64,000 nucleotides of DNA from Hymenobacter sp. DG01 (GTDB lineage: Bacteria > Bacteroidota > Bacteroidia > Cytophagales > Hymenobacteraceae), in NCBI RefSeq assembly GCF_006352025.1, contig NZ_CP040936.1:4218001-4282000 (forward strand), in the 5' to 3' direction. The position numbers and the translations under genes are program-made. The notes under the pieces are model-generated. The model worked only from the letters and a program-made list of their open reading frames with translations, ran no database searches and was not told where the DNA came from. Shown one piece after another: positions 1 through 9,151 of this stretch (position 1 is its first letter; each line of letters starts with the position of its first letter).

Positions 1-803
1 TGCAGACCGGCGACTGGATTATCGGCAAGTTCAAAGAAGCTGGCCTGACGGTAAAGGAGCAGCCATTTGAGGCTATGGCGTTTGATGGGAAAATGCTGAA
101 ATCACGCAATATCATTGCCCAGTACATGCCGCAGGCGCCTCGCCGCATTGCCATCTTCACCCATTGGGATACCCGCCCCTTCGCCGATAAAGACAAGGAG
201 CACAAAAACCAACCCCTCGATGGAGCTTCTGATGGCGCCAGCGGGGTAGGCATTGCTCTGGAAATGGCTCGGATTCTCTCCCTGCAGAAGGATGCCGCCG
301 CCCCAGGCGTAGGGGTTGATTTTATCCTCTTTGACTCGGAGGACTACGGCTACGACGGCAGCACGCAAGGCGAGAAAAAGAACCTGCTGGGCCAGCAGGA
401 ATCGTGGTGCCTGGGCTCACAGTATTGGGCCAAAAACATGGTACCGGCTAACTATAAGCCCAATTATGGCATTCTGCTGGACATGGTAGGCGCCAAGAAT
501 GCCAAGTTTACCCGCGAGCAGCTTTCCCGCGAAAAAGCCCCCGACGTGGTAGAGAAAGTGTGGAACAACGCCGCCCAGCTCGGCTTCTCCGACTACTTCC
601 TGTTCACGGATGGCTACGGCCTCACCGACGACCACGTGTTCACGAACCAGGCCGGCGTACGCACGATTGACGTTATTGACTTCCTGCCTAACGGTGAGTT
701 TCAGCCCTACCACCACACCACCCAGGACAACATGAGCATCATTGATAAACGGACGCTCAAGGCCGTGGGCCAAACCCTCCTGACGACTATTTACGCCGAG
801 TAG
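1..803 (+). CDS. M28-family glutaminyl-peptide cyclotransferase-like enzyme, 5' truncated
   Basis: The frame is open from base 3, so the gene begins before the window; 266 residues are visible. Family knowledge: QC-type M28 zinc enzymes form N-terminal pyroglutamate or act as aminopeptidases, usually exported. Visible zinc-site pieces are FTHWDTRPFAD, LDGASDGASGVG, DSEDYG and the late YHHTTQDN. The WCLGSQYWA segment fits the QC subgroup better than general aminopeptidases. Roughly 60-70 N-terminal residues, including any signal peptide, must lie upstream. It converges on the GNAT gene and ends at a long inverted repeat. The true substrate cannot be deduced; a plain M28 aminopeptidase is the alternative. 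Confidence 0.88.
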   Translation, partial: QTGDWIIGKFKEAGLTVKEQPFEAMAFDGKMLKSRNIIAQYMPQAPRRIAIFTHWDTRPFADKDKEHKNQPLDGASDGASGVGIALEMARILSLQKDAAAPGVGVDFILFDSEDYGYDGSTQGEKKNLLGQQESWCLGSQYWAKNMVPANYKPNYGILLDMVGAKNAKFTREQLSREKAPDVVEKVWNNAAQLGFSDYFLFTDGYGLTDDHVFTNQAGVRTIDVIDFLPNGEFQPYHHTTQDNMSIIDKRTLKAVGQTLLTTIYAE

Positions 804-875
804 CCTACCCCTACCAGAACGCAAAAGCCCTGACAATGCATATTGTCAGGGCTTTTGCGTTCTGGTAGGGGTAGG
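804..875. terminator. 34-bp perfect inverted repeat, bidirectional terminator
   Basis: The arms 804-837 and 842-875 are perfectly complementary with a 4-base loop. The repeat starts one base after the M28 stop codon and ends just before the stop of the opposing GNAT gene. It contains an AAAAGCCC/GGGCTTTT core, the usual terminator style in this window. It probably stops both convergent transcripts. The outer part, CCTACCCC/GGGGTAGG, is also the over-represented octamer of this window. Confidence 0.85.
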
Positions 876-878
876 CAC

Positions 879-1403
879 TTAGTAGCTCAACAGCTTATAG
901 TAATACACAGTGGCAAGCTGTTCGCCTTTCTCATTATACACAAAGTTGGGAATGGCGCCTACTGGTACGTAGCCGAGGCCCTGGTACAGTTGCTCCGAGG
1001 GGGCGCCCTGTAAGGTGTCCAACACCAGCGTAGTGCGGTGGTGTTGCCGTGCTACGCGCTCCACCTCCTGCATAAGCTGGCGGCCAATGCCTTGGCGCTG
1101 GGCTTTGCTATGCACCAGTAACTTGGCTACCTCGGCGCGGTGTAGCCCATTAGCTTTCCGAACTAGGTGCAGTTGTACGGTGCCAACCAGCTCTCCATCC
1201 TGTACTGCCACAATCAGCAGTACGTTGCCCGACGGCAGCATCGCTTCAATCTCCTGCCAATACTCCCGGGCCTCAGCAGCAGCCAGGGGCAGCAGAAACC
1301 CTACCGAGGCGCCTGCATCAACGGCGTCCTGCAGCAGTTCGGTTAGGCCAGGGAGGTAGGGCGGAAACTCAGCGGCTGATAAAAGACGAAGGACGATAGA
1401 CAT
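879..1403 (-). CDS. GNAT family N-acetyltransferase
   Basis: A 174-residue protein with the GNAT fold signature. Acetyl-CoA-binding motif A is visible as VHSKAQRQGIGRQLMQEVER (about residues 92-111), preceded by strands carrying LIVAVQDGELVGTVQLHLV and followed by LDTLQGAPSEQLYQGLGY. The length fits a single cytoplasmic GNAT domain. The substrate cannot be read from sequence. The ATG at 1403 is the only sensible start. Its stop is 19 bases beyond the start side of the LD-carboxypeptidase stop, so the two minus-strand genes are close but each could be separately expressed. Confidence 0.9.
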   Translation of the reverse strand: MSIVLRLLSAAEFPPYLPGLTELLQDAVDAGASVGFLLPLAAAEAREYWQEIEAMLPSGNVLLIVAVQDGELVGTVQLHLVRKANGLHRAEVAKLLVHSKAQRQGIGRQLMQEVERVARQHHRTTLVLDTLQGAPSEQLYQGLGYVPVGAIPNFVYNEKGEQLATVYYYKLLSY

Positions 1404-1421
1404 ACCAGACAGGGGTAGGGA

Positions 1422-2327
1422 TTACAGATATTCCAGGCGGGCGCCGGCCTTATCAACCGACAAGCGAGCCTGCCGCCCCACGATTAGGGCCATGTTCTGG
1501 GGCTCGTGGCCGACGGGGAAGCCGTGCGCAATCGGGAAGCCGTACTTGCCGGCGTAGTGCTGAATAATTTCGTTGGGTGTCTGGCCGTAGGGCACGGCGT
1601 TGTCCTGGGGGTTGGTGAAATGCCCTACCAGCAGGCCCGTTAAGTTGCGCAGCTTGCCGGTGCGGTCCAGGTGCAGCATCATCCGGTCGATGGCGTAGAG
1701 GTATTCGTCGATGTCCTCCAGGAATAGGATGCGACCGTCGGTGGGGCAGTCGGAGGCGGTGCCAGTGAGGGTTTGTAGCAGGCTCAGGTTGCCGCCAATG
1801 AGCTCTCCGGTAGCGGTGCCAAGCTGGTTGAGCGGATGGGCTGGCAACGTGTAGCGAAGCGCTTCCCCAAACAATGTCTTCCGCAGGCTTTCTACTGATT
1901 CAGCTCCTTCTTCCTGATGAAACAGCAGCGGCATTACGCCGTGAATACTTTGGTGCCCGAGCTTCAGCAAATGGCAATGCAGAGTGGTAATGTCGGAGAA
2001 GCCGATAACCCATTTGGGGTCCTGCGCGAAGCGTGAAAAGTCGAGGCCATCGATGATGCGTGGGGTGCCATAGCCGCCGCGGGCGCACAGAATAGCCCGG
2101 ATGTTGGGGTTGTCGAGCTGCTGCTGAAAGTCTTTGCGGCGCACCTCATCGTCGCCGCCAAACTGGTGATGAGCCACGTTGGTGCTGGCTCCTAATACGA
2201 CTCGCAGCCCCCAGCTTTCCAGGGTGGCAACGGCCGCCGCCAGCTCCTCGTGCGAGGCTTTGCGGGCGGGGCAGACAATAGCAACCTGGTCGCCGGGGCG
2301 GAGGGGAGCGGGGGCAGTGGTAGGCAT
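1422..2327 (-). CDS. LD-carboxypeptidase, peptidase family S66
   Basis: A 301-residue protein starting MPTTAPAPLRPGDQVAIVCP. An upstream in-frame ATG at 2378 would add 17 residues unlike the family, so 2327 is preferred. S66 enzymes cleave the L,D bond of murein tetrapeptides during cytoplasmic peptidoglycan recycling. The serine nucleophile region is VIGFSDITTLH, the glycine-rich substrate region is CARGGYGTPRI, and GGNLSLLQTLTG and a late catalytic-His region PIAHGFPVGHEPQN match the family. No signal peptide is present, in keeping with the cytoplasmic LdcA type. Confidence 0.93.
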   Translation of the reverse strand: MPTTAPAPLRPGDQVAIVCPARKASHEELAAAVATLESWGLRVVLGASTNVAHHQFGGDDEVRRKDFQQQLDNPNIRAILCARGGYGTPRIIDGLDFSRFAQDPKWVIGFSDITTLHCHLLKLGHQSIHGVMPLLFHQEEGAESVESLRKTLFGEALRYTLPAHPLNQLGTATGELIGGNLSLLQTLTGTASDCPTDGRILFLEDIDEYLYAIDRMMLHLDRTGKLRNLTGLLVGHFTNPQDNAVPYGQTPNEIIQHYAGKYGFPIAHGFPVGHEPQNMALIVGRQARLSVDKAGARLEYL

Positions 2328-2418
2328 AAGGCAGGTAGGGAATTCAGACGCCACAAACCTAAATAAACCCAGCGCCAAAAACGCTACCTCAACGCAAGGG
2401 CGGGGGTAGGGCGGGTGG

Positions 2419-2426
2419 TATCTTTG
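2419..2426 (+). promoter_or_regulatory. -7 promoter element TATCTTTG
   Basis: An exact match to the Bacteroidota -7 consensus TAnnTTTG, 33 bases before the ATG of the secreted hydrolase at 2459. Transcription would start a few bases downstream, giving a leader of about 25 bases. No clear -33 TTG was found at the right distance. Confidence 0.6.
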
Positions 2427-2458
2427 TGGTGGCGGGCGTAGCTCGTGCCCTCTTATCT

Positions 2459-3664
2459 ATGAAGTATTGCCTTTTCCTGCTCCTTCTGAGCCTAAGCCTG
2501 TGGCCTGCCTACCTACAGGCCCAGGTAGCCCCCGATACCACCCGGGGCCGCTACCATCGGCCCGTGTTCCGGCAGGTAAACGTGCGGCGCAACGTGGAGT
2601 TCGGGCAGGCTACTACCTTGCTCGGCCTCTCGCAAACCTTGTACATGGATGTGTATGAGCCAGCCGGCGACACCGTGCGCCGCCGGCCGCTGGTGGTGCT
2701 GGCCCACGAAGGCGGCTTCCTGACCGGCACCCGCGACGATGCTGTCATGACGGCCCTCTGCAACCGGCTGGCGCGGCTGGGCTACGTGGCGGCTACCATT
2801 GATTATCGCCTGTACTTCTTTCCGTTTGATACCGTGGGTATTGGGCGTGCGGCCATTCGCGCCACGCAGGACATGCGGGCGGCGGTGCGGTTTTTCCGGC
2901 ACGATGCGGCCACGGCTAAGAAATTTCGGGTGCATCCGGGCTACGTGTTCGTAGGCGGCTCCTCTGCCGGAGGCTTCATGGCCCTGCAAACCGGCTACCT
3001 CAACAAAGCGGCTGAAGTGCCCGCCTACCTTGATCTGAAAGCCCTGGGTGGGCTGGAAGGCAGTGGCGGCCACCCCGGCTACAGCAGCAAGCCCCGCGGG
3101 GTTATTAACCTGTGTGGCGCTTTGGCCCGGGCCTCCTGGCTGGAAACCGGCGACGTGCCCCTCTGCAGCGTGCACGGCACCCGCGACGGGTTAGTGCCAT
3201 ACGGGCGGGGCAATGTAGGCTCGGCCCTACCCCCGCAGCTGGTCTATGGCAGCGGCGCCCTTCGTGTTCGGGCCAATGCCGTGGGCGTGCCCAATGTGCT
3301 GCGCCGACTGCGCGGGGCGGGCCATGTGCCGTACTCATTCGAGCCGACTTATATTGACTCCGCCTTCTTTGCTATGCGCGACTTCCTGCGGCCCTTGCTG
3401 GGGATAGGGGCTCCCGGCCCCCTGCTGGCCGCCGCCCTCAGCCCGCGCCGGGTGGCGCAGGTAACGGCCTTGCTGCTCCCTCGCCGCATTGGTTTACAAG
3501 GCTTGCCCACGCCCGCCGAAATAACCTGGCAGCCGGATCTGTTGAAAGCCGTACCCGATTCAACCCAGCGCCCCACTGAGCCAGCTCCCTCTTTACCGGC
3601 TGCTGATGCAGTCCCGGCGGTTTCAACTCCTGAGGGGGGTAGGAAACAGGAGCCTGAACGGTAG
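2459..3664 (+). CDS. Secreted alpha/beta hydrolase (carboxylesterase-like)
   Basis: A 401-residue protein. The ATG at 2459 gives a clean signal peptide (MKYCLFLLLLSLSLWP then AYLQAQ), whereas the longer frame from 2426 would start upstream of the promoter's transcript start. The fold is alpha/beta hydrolase: HEGGF as the oxyanion-type HGGG-like strand near residue 82, nucleophile elbow GGSSAGG near 165, an Asp in HGTRDGLVPYG near 239, and a His in RGAGHVPYSF near 286. The pattern resembles the BD-FAE/carboxylesterase group. The last 80 residues are a Pro/Ala-rich tail of unknown role. The substrate is unknown. Confidence 0.85.
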   Translation: MKYCLFLLLLSLSLWPAYLQAQVAPDTTRGRYHRPVFRQVNVRRNVEFGQATTLLGLSQTLYMDVYEPAGDTVRRRPLVVLAHEGGFLTGTRDDAVMTALCNRLARLGYVAATIDYRLYFFPFDTVGIGRAAIRATQDMRAAVRFFRHDAATAKKFRVHPGYVFVGGSSAGGFMALQTGYLNKAAEVPAYLDLKALGGLEGSGGHPGYSSKPRGVINLCGALARASWLETGDVPLCSVHGTRDGLVPYGRGNVGSALPPQLVYGSGALRVRANAVGVPNVLRRLRGAGHVPYSFEPTYIDSAFFAMRDFLRPLLGIGAPGPLLAAALSPRRVAQVTALLLPRRIGLQGLPTPAEITWQPDLLKAVPDSTQRPTEPAPSLPAADAVPAVSTPEGGRKQEPER

Positions 3665-3728
3665 GAATAGGGTAGGGGAAAGCAGAATTGTCCTTCCTCC
3701 TGCGTCAGAATCACAGCCCTATCATCCT

Positions 3729-3775
3729 GAAGCAAAAGCCCCGCCCAGGTGTGTCCAGGCGGGGCTTTTTGCTTC
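3729..3775. terminator. Bidirectional terminator hairpin
   Basis: Arms GCAAAAGCCCCGCC and GGCGGGGCTTTTTGC with a 12-base loop, flanked by GAA/TTC extensions. It lies between the convergent hydrolase (+) and homoserine dehydrogenase (-) genes and has A/T tracts on both sides, so it can end both, including the methionine operon transcript. Confidence 0.85.
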
Positions 3776-3787
3776 AATCATATCTGT

Positions 3788-5044
3788 TTAAGCCGAAACT
3801 TCCTCGGCCAGAGAGGCTACGCTGATGGGGCGCAGGCGGCCGGTACGGACGATGAAGGCGCCGTATTTGCGCAGGGTGTCACGGTGGCGGATGAGGTTCT
3901 CCAGGGCCACGTAGCCTACTACGTACTCGTCCTCGTCGGCTTCTTCGGAAATCTCGCTGAAATCCAGCAGGTCAATGAGGCGGTCTTCGTCGGTGCGAAG
4001 GTAGATTTCCACTTCCAGGTCGGAGGCATAGGTAGGCGGGTTCGCCGTTTTGGAATACTGGTACGTGAAGCCTTGCCGCAGCGCCGCCAAATCCGCCAGC
4101 ACAGCCGAGCCGGTGGGGTGCCCGCCAGCCCCGCGACCGCGCAAAAACTGCTCGCCGGCAAAATCGGCTTCAATTACTACTCCGTTAAACTCGTGGTCCA
4201 CGGCGTAGAGCGGCGACTCAGGGCCGACGAGCTGGGGCGTTACCAGCACCGTTACGCGGCCATCGGGGAGGCGCTGCAGGCCGGCTACTACCTTTATTTT
4301 CTGGCCCTGGCTGGCAGCAAAGGCAATATCAACGGCGCTGATTCCCTCGATACCCAGGTTAAGTACCTGCTCCGGCTGCAGAAATGCCCCGTAGGCGTGC
4401 GCGGCCAGCAACACGGCCTTGGAGCGCGGGTCGAAAGCACCCATGTCCAGGCTGGGGTCCGTTTCGGCAAAACCTCGCTCCTGAGCTTCGGCCAAGGCTG
4501 ATGCGTACTCCGAGCCTTCCTCGCCCATGCGCGTGAGCACGTAGTTGGAGGAACCATTGAGGATGCCCGTCAGGCGGCTGAGTGGCTCTGCGCTGAAATA
4601 GGCGTCCAGAGTCCGGATGATGGGAATGCTGCCGCACACAGCTGCCTCATATAATAAGGTGCCCTGACCTTCACGCTGCAGCTGCACCAGCTCTGGGAGG
4701 TGGCGGGCCAGCATGGCTTTGTTGGCCGTTACTACCCGGCGGCCCCGGCGCAAGGCTTCGGCCACCAGCCGGAACGCTGCGTCGGCATCGTCGATTACCT
4801 CTACCAGCACGTCCAGCGTTTCGTCGTTCAGTAGGGCGTCCGCATCGAACTCAAACCGCTCGGCTGGCAGCGGCCGAACCTTATGCGGCGTTTTCACCAC
4901 AATGCGGGCAATGTAGAAACCAGCGTCGGGCTGCTGATCCAGGATATCGTAGAGGCCCTGGCCTACACAGCCAAACCCAATCAGACCCACCCGCCAGGGC
5001 CGGGCAACAAAGGAAGCAGAAATAGGGGCAGTGTTAGTGGGCAT
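3788..5044 (-). CDS. hom: Homoserine dehydrogenase (monofunctional)
   Basis: A 418-residue enzyme reducing aspartate semialdehyde to homoserine for Met and Thr. The NAD(P)-binding motif is VGLIGFGCVGQGLYDIL at the N-terminus. The catalytic domain shows LYEAAVCGSIPIIRTLD, LNGSSNYVLTRM, AEAQERGFAETDPSLD and the RGRGAGGHPTGSAV loop. There is no aspartokinase domain. The ATG at 5044 overlaps the 3' end of metX by 11 bases, which points to translational coupling; the longer frame to 5095 would run far inside metX. It is the last gene of the riboswitch-controlled methionine operon, just before a strong terminator. Confidence 0.96.
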   Translation of the reverse strand: MPTNTAPISASFVARPWRVGLIGFGCVGQGLYDILDQQPDAGFYIARIVVKTPHKVRPLPAERFEFDADALLNDETLDVLVEVIDDADAAFRLVAEALRRGRRVVTANKAMLARHLPELVQLQREGQGTLLYEAAVCGSIPIIRTLDAYFSAEPLSRLTGILNGSSNYVLTRMGEEGSEYASALAEAQERGFAETDPSLDMGAFDPRSKAVLLAAHAYGAFLQPEQVLNLGIEGISAVDIAFAASQGQKIKVVAGLQRLPDGRVTVLVTPQLVGPESPLYAVDHEFNGVVIEADFAGEQFLRGRGAGGHPTGSAVLADLAALRQGFTYQYSKTANPPTYASDLEVEIYLRTDEDRLIDLLDFSEISEEADEDEYVVGYVALENLIRHRDTLRKYGAFIVRTGRLRPISVASLAEEVSA

Positions 5045-6074
5045 AGCTCTGAACGTAGAATCGGTCGAGGAAATGAGTAATCTGGGCAGTTTCAATAAGG
5101 AAGCCGTCGTGGCCGTAGTGCGAGTCCATTTCAGCGTACATGGCTCCCCGGATGTGGCGGGCTAGCAGTTGTTGCTCGGAGGTCGGGAACAACACATCGG
5201 AGGTAATACCAATAACCAGCGTGCGGGCCCGGATGCGGTCCAGAGCGGCTTTCACGCTTCCCCGGTCCCGGCCCACATGGTGGCTATCCATGGCCCTTGA
5301 CAGCGTGACGTAGCTGTAGGCATTGAAGCGATTTACCAGCTTATCGCCTTGGTAGCGCTGGTAAGAGCTGGCGAGGTAGTCCGTCAGCTTCGTGTCGTCG
5401 GTGTCCGTCTGGGTTTGGCCGTAGGCTTGGTAGCTGCGGTAGCTGAGCAGGGCCAGGGCCCGGGCTGCCCGCAGGCCCGCCGCACCACCTTCGGGCGTGG
5501 CGGTGGGGTAGGAGGGGTCGGCGAAGATGGCCAGCCGCTGGGCCTCGTTGAAGGCAATACCCCAGGCCGAGTGCCGGGCGTTGGTAGCCAATAGCACTAA
5601 GTTCTCGAACAATTCGGGCCGTTGCACTGCCCATTCCACGGCCTGCTGCCCCCCCAGAGAGCCCCCAATCAAGGTATGAATAGAGGTCAGGGCCAGGTGC
5701 TCGCGCAGAGCTTCGTGAGCCGCTACCATGTCGCGGATGGTGAGCAGCGGAAACTCGTGGTAGGCTACCTGTTCGGTCAGCGGGTCGGGGGTGAGCGGGC
5801 CGGTAGTGCCGTAGCAGGAGCCCAGCACATTGGCACACACAATAAACCAGTCGGCCGGATCGAAATGGCAGGCGGGGCCAACTAGGCCGGGCCACCAGCT
5901 TAGTACATCAGCATTAGCCGTAAGGGCATGGCACACCCACACCACATTGTCGCGGGCGGCATTGAGGCGGCCGTAGGTATGATAGGTAACTTCTACCCGG
6001 GGCAGCGTGGCCCCGCTTTCCAGTCGCAGAGGCCGGGGTAGGCGGAACAGGTGTGGTTCGTCGGGCTCAGGCAT
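5034..6074 (-). CDS. metX: Homoserine O-acetyltransferase
   Basis: This alpha/beta-hydrolase-fold enzyme transfers acetyl from acetyl-CoA to homoserine. The nucleophile elbow is GGSLGGQQAVEW, the charge-relay Asp is in TSDVLFPTSEQQ, and the His in DSHYGHDGFLIE. The early CHALTANAD and later GTTGPLTPDP regions match MetX rather than MetA. The start at 6074 (MPEPDEPHLFRL, 346 residues) begins where family members usually begin. An in-frame ATG at 6173 would add 33 residues rich in Pro/Thr and cannot be excluded. It supplies the substrate for the upstream sulfhydrylase and overlaps hom by 11 bases. Confidence 0.93.
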   Translation of the reverse strand: MPEPDEPHLFRLPRPLRLESGATLPRVEVTYHTYGRLNAARDNVVWVCHALTANADVLSWWPGLVGPACHFDPADWFIVCANVLGSCYGTTGPLTPDPLTEQVAYHEFPLLTIRDMVAAHEALREHLALTSIHTLIGGSLGGQQAVEWAVQRPELFENLVLLATNARHSAWGIAFNEAQRLAIFADPSYPTATPEGGAAGLRAARALALLSYRSYQAYGQTQTDTDDTKLTDYLASSYQRYQGDKLVNRFNAYSYVTLSRAMDSHHVGRDRGSVKAALDRIRARTLVIGITSDVLFPTSEQQLLARHIRGAMYAEMDSHYGHDGFLIETAQITHFLDRFYVQSYAH

Positions 6075-6381
6075 ACTAGGAGCAGCCGGCAGCTGAAGCG
6101 GCGCCAGGGAGCTTCTCACGGGAGCCGTAGGAGTATCAGTCGTCTTCACAGGAGAAAATCCTTGCCGCGTCATCCTGACGCATAGTGGTGGTAATGCGCG
6201 AAAACCTAGCCCGCGGGCGGAGCCGATTCTGCCCGGCTCCGCCCCGGCTAAGCGCGGGCGGCTGTCTGCTGAAGATTCCTCTCTCACAAAAAACTTCAGC
6301 GCCTACCCGCTTACCGCGGTGCTGGAAGAAGCTACCTGGCGGCTCTCTCACCTGCCGCCAGGAATCAACCCCTCTCAAGTG
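6075..6381 (-). other. metY-metX spacer with a GC-rich hairpin
   Basis: If metX starts at 6074, this spacer is 307 bases. It holds a perfect 11-bp stem (arms 6215-6225 and 6234-6244, core GGCGGAGCCG/CGGCTCCGCC) with an 8-base loop and no T-tract. The hairpin could stabilise the upstream part of a processed transcript or dampen read-through. No gene is seen. Part of the spacer (to 6173) could be coding if the longer metX start is used. Confidence 0.5.
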
Positions 6382-7979
<1,598 letters not shown>

Positions 7980-8144
7980 CTAGCAACAGCAACAACAGGC
8001 GCTACAGCAGCGCATTCGCATTCGCCGGTTTGCGGCAGTGGCTGGAGCAGCTACCGAAACGCAGAAAGCCCACGGCGAGGCGATACGCGACAAAGCGACC
8101 GGGGCGTTGGGGGTGAAGGGGGCGAAAGCGAAGGTGTTTTCCAT
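7980..8144 (-). CDS. Putative 54-residue leader peptide ending in a cysteine run
   Basis: Directly downstream of the SAM riboswitch, AGGAG (8149-8153) stands four bases before an ATG at 8144. The frame runs 54 codons to TAG at 7980. It starts MENTFAFAPFTPNAPV and ends MRMRCCSACCCCC-stop: seven of the last nine codons are Cys (TGC/TGT). No transmembrane segment or known domain is seen. I infer a translated control ORF for the metY-metX-hom operon that would sense Cys-tRNA supply by ribosome stalling. A chance ORF is possible, but the good Shine-Dalgarno sequence and its position argue for translation. Confidence 0.6.
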   Translation of the reverse strand: MENTFAFAPFTPNAPVALSRIASPWAFCVSVAAPATAANRRMRMRCCSACCCCC

Positions 8145-8153
8145 GGTACTCCT

Positions 8154-8270
8154 GAGTTATATGCCCCGCCAGCAAAAGCTTGGTCGGGCAGGAATTGGCA
8201 CCTTTCGCGCGGTCGAAGGTTGCCAGCGGGTCACGGAGCCTGTTCTCTCGCCGCTTCTGTATAAATCTTA
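8154..8270 (-). promoter_or_regulatory. SAM-I (S-box) class riboswitch
   Basis: Read on the minus strand, the region has the S-box pattern. P2 is AGCGG paired with CCGCT around a GAG...CTC inner helix. This runs straight into GCTGGCAACC, then a P3 hairpin (CCTTCG...CGAAAGG) and the hallmark GGTGCCAATTCC. P4 follows as TGCCCG...CGGGGCA, and a short P1 pairs TTTATA (near 8263) with TATAA (near 8159). The 3' side of P1 runs into the AGGAG that precedes the leader ORF. S-adenosylmethionine binding would be expected to shut down the methionine operon, here probably by hiding the ribosome site, since no T-tract terminator follows. Confidence 0.88.
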
Positions 8271-8315
8271 TGAAAACTATCCCGCCGCGAGCGGGAGAGT
8301 ACCGGGTTGGTATTG

Positions 8316-8347
8316 CAAAGGTATAGTGCTGTTTTTGATATATGCAA
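8316..8347 (-). promoter_or_regulatory. Promoter of the methionine operon
   Basis: On the minus strand TACCTTTG (8323-8316) exactly fits the Bacteroidota -7 consensus TAnnTTTG. A TTG (8347-8345) stands 21 bases upstream as the -33 element. The transcript would start near 8309 and pass at once into the SAM riboswitch. Confidence 0.75.
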
Positions 8348-8571
8348 TAGGTGGTTGAAAAATATTATTTCCGCTTGCTATTGTTACTGTGGAGTTTGAG
8401 GATAATTATTTTTTGTATTTAATAGGTTGATTTTCAATGGATAAATCCTGTGAAAAATCAGCAGGGTTTAAGCTTGAGCGAAGGGGTAGGTCCTTGCCCA
8501 TTGATGAAAATAATTGCCCTCGGTACTCAATCTGAGTACTCGGTGTTTGCAAAAAGGGACTGCTAAAAAGC
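8348..8571. other. AT-rich intergenic stretch without genes
   Basis: The segment between the methionine promoter and the LysM terminator is clearly richer in A/T than its surroundings (long T and A runs around 8365-8460). A 7-bp palindrome GTACTCA-ATC-TGAGTAC lies at 8523-8539. No ORF, RNA gene or repeat of known type is seen. It may hold upstream promoter or regulator-binding DNA. Confidence 0.4.
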
Positions 8572-8603
8572 AAAAAAGCCACTCATGGCAGAGTGGCTTT
8601 TTT
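8572..8603 (-). terminator. Terminator of the LysM gene
   Basis: A perfect 13-bp stem AAAAAAGCCACTC/GAGTGGCTTTTTT with a 6-base loop, 28 bases after the LysM stop. It gives a T-run on the minus-strand transcript and would also block read-through toward the methionine promoter region. Confidence 0.85.
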
Positions 8604-8630
8604 AGGATATTTCGAAGCTGAGGTTAAGGT

Positions 8631-8933
8631 TTATAGCTTGGGCAGCGTCAGCACCTGGCCTACTTCGATGTGGTCGGGGTTAGAGCCGATGATGCTTTTG
8701 TTGGCATCATAAATCTGATGCCATTTGGCAGCATCGCCGTAATGATGCTTAGCGATTTTGGAAAGCGAGTCGCCGCTCACTACCGTGTAGGTTTCGCCTT
8801 GGGCAGCAACCGGAGCAGCGGCGGGCTGGTTGGCGTTGCCAAAGAAATCGGTAGCGCCGCCGGCAGCGGGTTTAGCAGCGGGTTGAACAGGCTTTTTTTC
8901 GCCGTCGTTAGAGAGAAAATCAAACAGTCCCAT
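8631..8933 (-). CDS. Small LysM-domain protein (YgaU/Kbp-like)
   Basis: A 100-residue protein. The ATG at 8933 gives MGLFDFLSNDGEKK; the longer frame to 8966 adds an unlikely tail. Residues 48-100 form one LysM domain (YTVVSGDSLSKIAKHHYGDA ... IYDANKSIIGSNPDHIEVGQ ... LTLPKL), which binds peptidoglycan-type glycans. The first 45 residues are an Ala/Pro-rich linker. No signal peptide is visible, as in the E. coli YgaU/Kbp type that has a BON domain before the LysM; here the BON part is missing. The role is probably envelope-related but not certain. Confidence 0.85.
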   Translation of the reverse strand: MGLFDFLSNDGEKKPVQPAAKPAAGGATDFFGNANQPAAAPVAAQGETYTVVSGDSLSKIAKHHYGDAAKWHQIYDANKSIIGSNPDHIEVGQVLTLPKL

Positions 8934-9151
8934 GGTCGTAAAGTCAGGTAAGGGTGGAGAAATCAACCGACTACCAAGTGCATAAACGGGGTCGGTAGGG
9001 AGTATTACGCCAAGGCCCGCAATAAGTTATGGGCATGAAGCTCAAGCACGGACGGGCTGAACATCTTGCGCAACTGCCCCGTAAGAAGCGCAAAGTCAGG
9101 CGCTGCGTCTGATGGTATTTCTCCCTCTTATTTACTCTTTCCCCTACCCCC

